Source of the DNA: an uncultured Clostridia bacterium
GTDB lineage: Bacteria; Bacillota; Clostridia; Oscillospirales; Oscillospiraceae
Length of the DNA stretch: 18,000 bases
Reading direction: 5' to 3'
Assembly (NCBI GenBank): GCA_937907975.1
Contig: CALEQS010000082.1
Coordinates: 1-18,000 of the forward strand
A program made the position numbers and the translations under genes. Numbering within the stretch: position 1 is the first letter of the stretch; each line of letters opens with the position of its first letter. Positions 13,081-18,000 of the stretch are shown here, piece after piece. The notes under the pieces were generated by a model. That model saw only the letters and a program-made list of their open reading frames with translations. It did not search any database and had not been told where the DNA came from.

Positions 13081-15066
13081 ATGCTAAGTCCCTATCCTCA
13101 TCTACTGAAGCCGATCAAAGTCGGCAAGTTCATCCTGAAGAACCGGATGCAGTCCTCCAACTCCATGCCCCACTTTTCCCAGGGCCCCGAGCGCTATCCC
13201 GCCGACCCCATTATGGGCCACTTTCTGGGCCGCTCCAAGAACGGCGCGGCCTTTGTCACCTTCTGTTCCATGGAGGATGATCCCGATTCCCCCACCTTCC
13301 CGGACTGGCTGGATATGTCCCACTTCCCCCAGTTTGATATGTTTGATGCCCAGTGTCAGAACTACATTGTGGAGATGATCGAGGCCATGCACGGCCAGAA
13401 CAGCCTGGTCAGCGGCAGTCTGTTCTCCGCCACGAAAAAGTTCCGCTATCAGAATGAGGACGGCAGCTATTCCATCATTGACGCCAACCCGAAGGATCTT
13501 CACGGTATCGGCGCCACCTCTATGATGTTCCAGACCATCGGAGACGACATCCCCGCCGAAGATCTGGTCAAAATTGCCAAGAGCTACGGCCAGAAGGCCG
13601 CCTTCTACAAGCACCTCGGCTTTGACGCGGTGACCATCCATATGTCCTACCGCGCCCAGGTACCCGGCCAGCTGCTCTCCCCTCTGTCCAACCACCGCAC
13701 CGATGAGTTCGGCGGCAGCTTTGAAAACCGGTGCCGCTTCCCGCTGATGATGCTGGAGGAGGTCAAGAAAGCCGTCGGTAACGATATGCTGGTGGAGATC
13801 CAGTTCTCCGCCGTGGAGCCAGAGGGCGGCTACGGTATGGAAGAGGGGCTTGCATTTCTGAAGAAGGCCGAGCCCTATGTGGACATCGTGCAGGTACGCT
13901 CCGCTGAGGCCGATCCCAACCATCCCATCCCCTTCGAGCTGCGCCACACCCCCTTCCTGGAGCTGGCCGCTGAGATCAAGAAGGCCGGACTGGACTTCCT
14001 CGTCAGCAATGTGGGTGGCTTTTTCGATCCCGCCGAAGCCGATCAGGCCATCGCCGAGGGCAAGCTGGATCTGGTTGCCATGGCCCGGGCCTGGATCTCC
14101 AACCCCAACTACGGTGAACTGGTGCAGGAGGGCCGCGCGGAGGACATCGTTCCCTGCCTGCGGTGCAACAAGTGCCACGGCCGGGGCAAGCACGACATCA
14201 TGACCACCGTCTGCTCCGTCAACCCGAAGTTCGGCTTTGAGGCCGTTGACCGCCACCTCTACTCCGCCCCTGAGGGCGTGAAGGACATCGCCATCATCGG
14301 CGGCGGCCCCGGCGGTATGCGCGCGGCCATGTACCTCTGTGACCGCGGCCACAAGGTCACTCTGTTCGAGGCCAGCGACAAGCTGGGCGGCGCCATCAAG
14401 CACGCCGACTACATCCCCTTCAAGTGGACGCTGAAGGAGTACAAGGACTATCTGATCGCCCAAGTTGCCAAACGGGACATCCGGGTAGTCATGAATACCC
14501 GCGTCACCCCGGACATGATCGAGGATCAGTACGATGTGGTCATCGCCGCCGTGGGCGCAGAGCCCGTCGTGCCCAGGATCCCCGGTGCGGACGGTGCCAA
14601 CGTCACCATCGCCACCGATGCCATTATGAACTCCGAAAAGATCGGCCGCAACGTGGTCATCATCGGCGGCGGCGAAGTCGGCGTGGAGACCGGTATGTTC
14701 CTCGCCCAGCAGGGCCGGGAGGTCACTGTGGTGGAGATGCGGGACGAGCTGGCCGCTGACACAACCTTCATGCATTACCGTTCCATGTTCCAGGCCGCCT
14801 GGGAGGCCATCCCCAGCTTCCACTATGTGCTGAACGCCACTGCCAAGGAGATCACCGCCGACCACGTCACCTATACCGATGCCGGAGGTGAGCATGAGCT
14901 GGCCGCCGACTCTGTGGTGCTGAGCGTAGGAATGCGCGCCAAGAGCGATGAGGCGCTGGGCTTCTTCGGTGCGGGCAAGCAGTTCTACATGGTGGGCGAC
15001 TGCAAAAAGCCGGGCACCATCCAGACCACCAACCGCAACGTGTACGCAACCTGCATGGCCATCTGA
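13081..15066 (+). CDS. NADH:flavin oxidoreductase / 2-enoate reductase-type ene-reductase (FMN, 4Fe-4S, FAD)
   Basis: A 661-residue, three-module reductase. ATG 13081 follows AAAGGAG at nine bases; a TTG at 13075 is too close. Residues about 1-345 form the Old Yellow Enzyme TIM barrel for FMN (LLKPIKVGKFILKNRM at the start; LLSPLSNHRTDEFGGSFENR at 198-217). Cysteines 359, 362, 365 and 378 (CLRCNKC...C) fit a [4Fe-4S] site spaced as in trimethylamine dehydrogenase. The C-terminal half carries two dinucleotide-binding motifs, GGGPGG (407-412) and GGGEVG (529-534), for FAD and NAD(P)H. Relatives reduce activated C=C bonds in enoates, bile-acid intermediates, flavonoids and similar compounds. The usual HxxH before the LSP motif is HMSY (187-190) here, suggesting a subfamily with another substrate. 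It is probably soluble and anaerobic. It stands alone between two terminators. Confidence 0.92.
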   Translation: MLSPYPHLLKPIKVGKFILKNRMQSSNSMPHFSQGPERYPADPIMGHFLGRSKNGAAFVTFCSMEDDPDSPTFPDWLDMSHFPQFDMFDAQCQNYIVEMIEAMHGQNSLVSGSLFSATKKFRYQNEDGSYSIIDANPKDLHGIGATSMMFQTIGDDIPAEDLVKIAKSYGQKAAFYKHLGFDAVTIHMSYRAQVPGQLLSPLSNHRTDEFGGSFENRCRFPLMMLEEVKKAVGNDMLVEIQFSAVEPEGGYGMEEGLAFLKKAEPYVDIVQVRSAEADPNHPIPFELRHTPFLELAAEIKKAGLDFLVSNVGGFFDPAEADQAIAEGKLDLVAMARAWISNPNYGELVQEGRAEDIVPCLRCNKCHGRGKHDIMTTVCSVNPKFGFEAVDRHLYSAPEGVKDIAIIGGGPGGMRAAMYLCDRGHKVTLFEASDKLGGAIKHADYIPFKWTLKEYKDYLIAQVAKRDIRVVMNTRVTPDMIEDQYDVVIAAVGAEPVVPRIPGADGANVTIATDAIMNSEKIGRNVVIIGGGEVGVETGMFLAQQGREVTVVEMRDELAADTTFMHYRSMFQAAWEAIPSFHYVLNATAKEITADHVTYTDAGGEHELAADSVVLSVGMRAKSDEALGFFGAGKQFYMVGDCKKPGTIQTTNRNVYATCMAI

Positions 15067-15104
15067 GCTGCTTTCAAACCGCGTATTTTCATTTCACAGC
15101 ATGA

Positions 15105-15146
15105 AAACACCCACTATGCAGATATTTTCCTGCATAGTGGGTGTTT
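15105..15146. terminator. Bidirectional terminator between ene-reductase and cyuA remnant
   Basis: AAACACCCACTATGCAG (15105-15121) pairs perfectly over 17 bases with 15130-15146 around an eight-base loop. It ends in TTT G T on the plus strand and in four T on the minus strand, suiting the convergent genes on both sides. Confidence 0.85.
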
Positions 15147-15176
15147 GTCTATCATGTGCAGTTGCCGTTTCCGGGT

Positions 15177-16458
15177 TTACTTTTCCCCTGCTCCGCCGGT
15201 CATGATGTGAATGATCGTGCGGTCCGTCTCCCGCATACCGACGCTGGCCAGGGTGTCCCCATTGCGTATGGTGTTCTCCACGCCCTTCTCCACAATGCCG
15301 TCGCCGCCATAGAACTGGCTGTCGTGCATCTGCATCCCCAGCAGCCCCGCCTCCGCTGTGGAGGCGATCTTGGCCGCACAGCCGGCCTTGGCGCCGTCGC
15401 AGATCATGCCGGAGTCGATGGCAATGGCATTGACGATGGTGTGGGCGATCTCGCAGTACCGGCCCCCATAAAGATAGGTAATGCCGGCCCCGGCTCCACA
15501 GCCCGCACTGGTGGCGCCGCAGTAGGCAGACAGGCAGCCGATGTCGGTCTTCAAGTGAATGGTCACCAGATTGGAAATGACCAACGCACGATACAGCAGC
15601 TACTCGGACACTTTTAGTTCCTCAGCGTACACGATGACCGGCAGAGAGGCCGTCAGGCCCTGATTCCCGCTGCCAGAATGTGATGACCCCGGGCAGCTCA
15701 CAGCCGTTCATACGGCCGTCTGAGCCCGCCGCAGCGTAGGCTTTGGCCCGGTTGTGGACGCTGTTGCCGTGGGACTTCAACAGGATACTGCCGATGTTTG
15801 CGCCGTAGTCCCTCCTCTGCAATGGCTCGGTTATAGGCGATCTGGCGGCCGATCACCTCCCACACATCGTCGATGTTCACGCCGTCGGCGAAATTAACGA
15901 TCTGCTCCACATTCAGCAGAGTGCGGTCTGTGGCGTGGGCGTCACCCTGCTCAATGTAATTTTCATGTCTGAGCACCTCACCGTCCCGTTCCAGCTGAAT
16001 GAGGTTCGTATGGTAGCCAGCGATTTCCGCGAACGACGTGTGGCCGCCGCCGATCAGTTCCACCTGAATATCAAAGATGTAGTCATTGTCCGACCGATCC
16101 ACTGTAAACGGGAAATGCTCCAGCAGTGCGGCGATCTCACCGATCTGTTCTTCGGTGATCTCAGCCAGCACCTGCAATTCGACATCTGTATCTGTCCGTC
16201 CGGAGACAATGCCTGCGGCGGCCGCCGCCGCAATGCCCCGCTGACCGCCGGTGTTTGGCACCACGACGCTTTTCACGTTCTTGTTCTTGATGATATTGGC
16301 GCTGGCGTGCACCCGCACCGCTTCTGGCTCACAGCCCAATGCCTGCTTTGCCCACGCCGCACAGTAGGTAACGGCGATGGGCTCGGTACAGAGCCCATTG
16401 CCGGGATAAGCTCCTCCTTGAGGATCGCGATATAGGCGCGATACAGCTTTTCATCCAT
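15177..16458 (-). pseudogene. cyuA: cyuA-type L-cysteine desulfidase (UPF0597/YhaM family), broken by frameshifts and a stop
   Basis: Pieces of one protein lie in successive frames. ATG 16458, behind GGGAG, gives MDEKLYRAYIAILKEELIPAMG. Two extra bases near 16394 then shift the frame; the next piece starts CTEPIAV and runs through NIIKNKNVKSVVVPNTGGQ to AIAEEG. A loss of about eight bases near 15810 shifts it again to DYGANIGSILLKSHG and AAAGSDGRMNGCELP. One extra base near 15675 leads to SGSGNQGLTASLPVIVYAEEL, followed by an in-frame TAG at 15600-15602. The rest reads open to TAA 15177-15179 and keeps AYCGATSAGCGAGAG and QFYGGDGIVEKGVENTI. The three shifts account for all frame changes. CyuA is an iron-sulfur enzyme that breaks cysteine to pyruvate, ammonia and sulfide; no working protein can be made from this copy. 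The mixed lesion types argue for real decay rather than one sequencing fault. It lies 71 bases downstream of the truncated reductase on the same strand. Confidence 0.9.
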
Positions 16459-16529
16459 ATTGATTTCTCCCATTGATGATCCAAGCGGCAAAGGGAAACC
16501 GGAACCCTCCTCCGCATAAATTTATGTTC

Positions 16530-17813
16530 TCAGATCCGATTTGCGGCGTCGTAGCCGGTGCGCACCGCATTGCGCACATTGGACGGCGCGATGTAGTCGC
16601 CGATCTGCTCCCACTCCCGGGCACAGCCCGCAAAGGACATTGCCTCATCCAGGCGGGCCCGCATACCGGCGGCGATGATAACGGTATCCGCCGCCACCTG
16701 GTGCTCCGTGCCCTCGGCGTCTTTGTAGGTCAGGCCCTGCTCCGTAATGGCAGTGCAGGTGGCGTTGGTCAGGTAGGTCATGGTCTCGTCCATCCGCTCG
16801 ATCATGGCCTCCTGCGTCAGGTGCATTTCATCGGTGGCCACCTTGTCGGTCATCTCTACGAGAGTGCCCTTGCCGGCATAGCCCTTGTCCAGCGTCAGAT
16901 GCAGGGCAGTTTCACTGCCCACAAGGCCGCCGACGACGATGACTACCTTCTTCTTCTCCCCAACCGGTTCACAGAAGAAGGGCTGGCGAGACTCCCGTCC
17001 CACAGTCGGGTTTACAGAGCAGGAGAAGATGGGCGCGCGGCTGTAGTCCAGGCAGTGGAGACAGCGGATGCAGGGAATGCAGTCGTCCTCTTTTCCGTCA
17101 CGCCACTTATTCACCCGGGCCGCATCGGAGATCAGGCCGCGGGTCATGCCGACCAGATCAGCAGTGCCGTCTGCCAGCACCTGCTCCACTTTATCCGGGT
17201 TCTGGAACGCCCCCAGTGTCAGCACGGGAATGTGAATGTCAGGACATGCCTTGACCGCCTTGGCCAGATAGGAGTTGACGCCCTCCGGCAGGAATTCCGT
17301 GGGGCGAGTGATGTTGCCGGGTCCTGAGAAGAACATACCATTGGACACACGGGCAATGTCGATCTTGTCCTGCACATATTTCAGCATCTCGATGCACTCG
17401 TCCACCTTATAGCCCACACCGGGTTTTTTGAACATTTCATCGCCGGAGATGCGCAGTTCAATGAGCAGTTTATGACCCACCCGGGCGCGGATCTCGTCCA
17501 GCACCATGTCTACGAACCGCATCCGATTTTCAATGCTTCCACCGAACTCGTCGTCCCGCTGATTGATGAACTTGGAGAGGAACTGGCTCATGCACAGTCC
17601 ATGACCGGCATGGACACACAGCATATCAAAGCTGCACTCCAGTGCGGCCTCCGCCACATCGCCGTAGGTCTTGGCAATGCCAGTCAGCGCATCCTTTGTA
17701 AACTTCACCGTGGGTTCGCCATCCTCGGTGGGTTCACCATTGACGGAATAGGTCACCAGATTACCCTGATGGTCGTGGCCGTGATAGGCAAAGGCCAGCA
17801 GTTCCAAAGAGAC
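16530..17813 (-). pseudogene. Truncated and internally deleted ene-reductase (NADH:flavin oxidoreductase family)
   Basis: Homology to the Old Yellow Enzyme/2-enoate reductase family begins abruptly near 17813 (VSLELLAFAYHGHDHQGN) and runs open to TGA at 16530. The open frame extends to 17942, but that extra part has no family resemblance and no ribosome site, so about 100 N-terminal barrel residues are missing. Still visible are VHAGHG with HxxH, SKFINQRDDEFGGSIENRMRF, and the cysteines CIRCLHC...C with SVNP. After these, KKKVVIVVGGLVGSETAL fuses the first dinucleotide-binding motif directly to the second. The roughly 120 residues normally between them are gone, which would remove the FAD-binding half. 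The C-terminus (IGDYIAPSNVRNAVRTGYDAA) is normal. There is no internal stop or frameshift, so decay may be recent, or a shortened protein could still be made. The intact relative is at 13081-15066. Confidence 0.78.
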
Positions 17814-17821
17814 CTTAAGCA

Positions 17822-17861
17822 AGGCCGTCCCGGCGCATTTCAATATGCACCGGGACGACCT
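17822..17861. repeat. Long inverted repeat at the 5' breakpoint of the truncated ene-reductase
   Basis: AGGCCGTCCCGG (17822-17833) pairs with CCGGGACGACCT (17850-17861), one mismatch, enclosing a further GCAT/ATGC stem. It begins within about ten bases of where protein homology stops. It could be a small palindromic intergenic element or the footprint of a rearrangement. Confidence 0.6.
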
Positions 17862-17951
17862 ATCTCTTTCCGCTGGTTTATCTGTTTCTAATGCGCGCGT
17901 GTGCGTATTAGTTCCTGCGCTCCGCTTTGCCATTGTCTGCATTCAGGCAGC
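17862..17951. other. Non-coding stretch between hairpin and terminator
   Basis: No gene is supported here; the minus-strand open frame through it looks accidental. It contains an imperfect inverted repeat CTAATGCGC/GCGTATTAG at about 17892-17915 whose role is unclear. No convincing minus-strand promoter for the truncated reductase was found. Confidence 0.4.
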
Positions 17952-17981
17952 AAAAAACGGTCTGAGAAAACTCTCAGACCG
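17952..17981 (-). terminator. Intrinsic terminator of a minus-strand gene beyond the right edge
   Basis: CGGTCTGAGA (17958-17967), loop AAAC, and the exact complement (17972-17981) form a 10-bp stem. On the minus strand it is followed by six T (17957-17952). It is oriented to end a transcript coming from outside the window. Confidence 0.85.
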
Positions 17982-18000
17982 CTTCATTGTGTTGGCATTA

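Noticed and set aside
13102..14895. Long antisense open frame opposite the ene-reductase
   Set aside because: Its product is a low-complexity Gly/His/Val/Asp-rich string typical of the reverse strand of GC-rich genes; the sense protein has clear domains and a ribosome site.
17813..17942. N-terminal extension of the truncated ene-reductase as real coding sequence
   Set aside because: It has no family similarity, no ribosome site, and contains the palindrome at 17822-17861.
17822..17981. Insertion-sequence end or composite element at the right edge
   Set aside because: No transposase fragment, target duplication or matching distant inverted repeat was found; the outer hairpin is an ordinary T-tailed terminator.

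Overview
The window looks like chromosome from a GC-rich, gut-type anaerobic Firmicute, most likely an Oscillospiraceae/Clostridia member of the Flavonifractor, Lawsonibacter or Oscillibacter kind. The grounds are strong AGGAGG-type ribosome sites with AT-rich sigma-A promoters, an AbfD-family radical dehydratase, an iron-sulfur Old Yellow Enzyme (OYE)-type reductase, a CyuA-type cysteine desulfidase remnant and a small Lys/Ala-rich DUF6465-like protein. The genus is inference. No tRNA, rRNA, CRISPR array, intact mobile element or phage gene was seen.

Layout. 1-758 (-): N-terminal two thirds or less of an AbfD-like dehydratase, with a good promoter and a hairpin in its leader. 1024-1599 (+): a Nudix hydrolase. 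1709-6659 (+): a four-gene MacAB-type ABC export operon in the order adaptor, ATPase, second adaptor, permease, closed by a hairpin at 6745-6773. 6910-8365 (+): ATP-type 6-phosphofructokinase followed by the DUF6465-like protein, closed by a 17-bp terminator stem. 8377-8598 holds four successive hairpins between convergent genes. 8612-9670 (-): an EIIC-like membrane protein, divergent from a LysR regulator (9934-10848, +). The LysR gene is followed on the same strand by an aldo/keto reductase and an AraC regulator that ends in a terminator at 12898-12934. 13081-15066 (+): an intact 661-residue FMN/4Fe-4S/FAD ene-reductase with its own promoter, followed by a bidirectional terminator. 15177-17813 (-): two decaying genes. 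One is a cyuA pseudogene with three frameshifts and a stop codon. The other is an ene-reductase relative that has lost its N-terminus and the segment between its two dinucleotide-binding motifs. A T-tailed terminator at 17952-17981 marks the end of a minus-strand unit entering from the right.

How the genes fit together. The export operon is a self-contained trans-envelope pump module with two adaptors of different build. The right half is a reductive-metabolism neighbourhood: oxidoreductases (aldo/keto reductase, ene-reductase) with two transcription regulators, suggesting inducible reduction of an imported small molecule. The substrate cannot be read from sequence. The decayed minus-strand pair next to the intact reductase shows that one ene-reductase copy and a cysteine-degrading gene are being lost here. 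The window does not contain an obviously new defence or mobile system. The most unusual items are the divergent AbfD active-site segment, the interrupted coiled coil of the second adaptor, the HxxY active-site variant of the intact reductase, and the Rossmann-to-Rossmann deletion in its relative.
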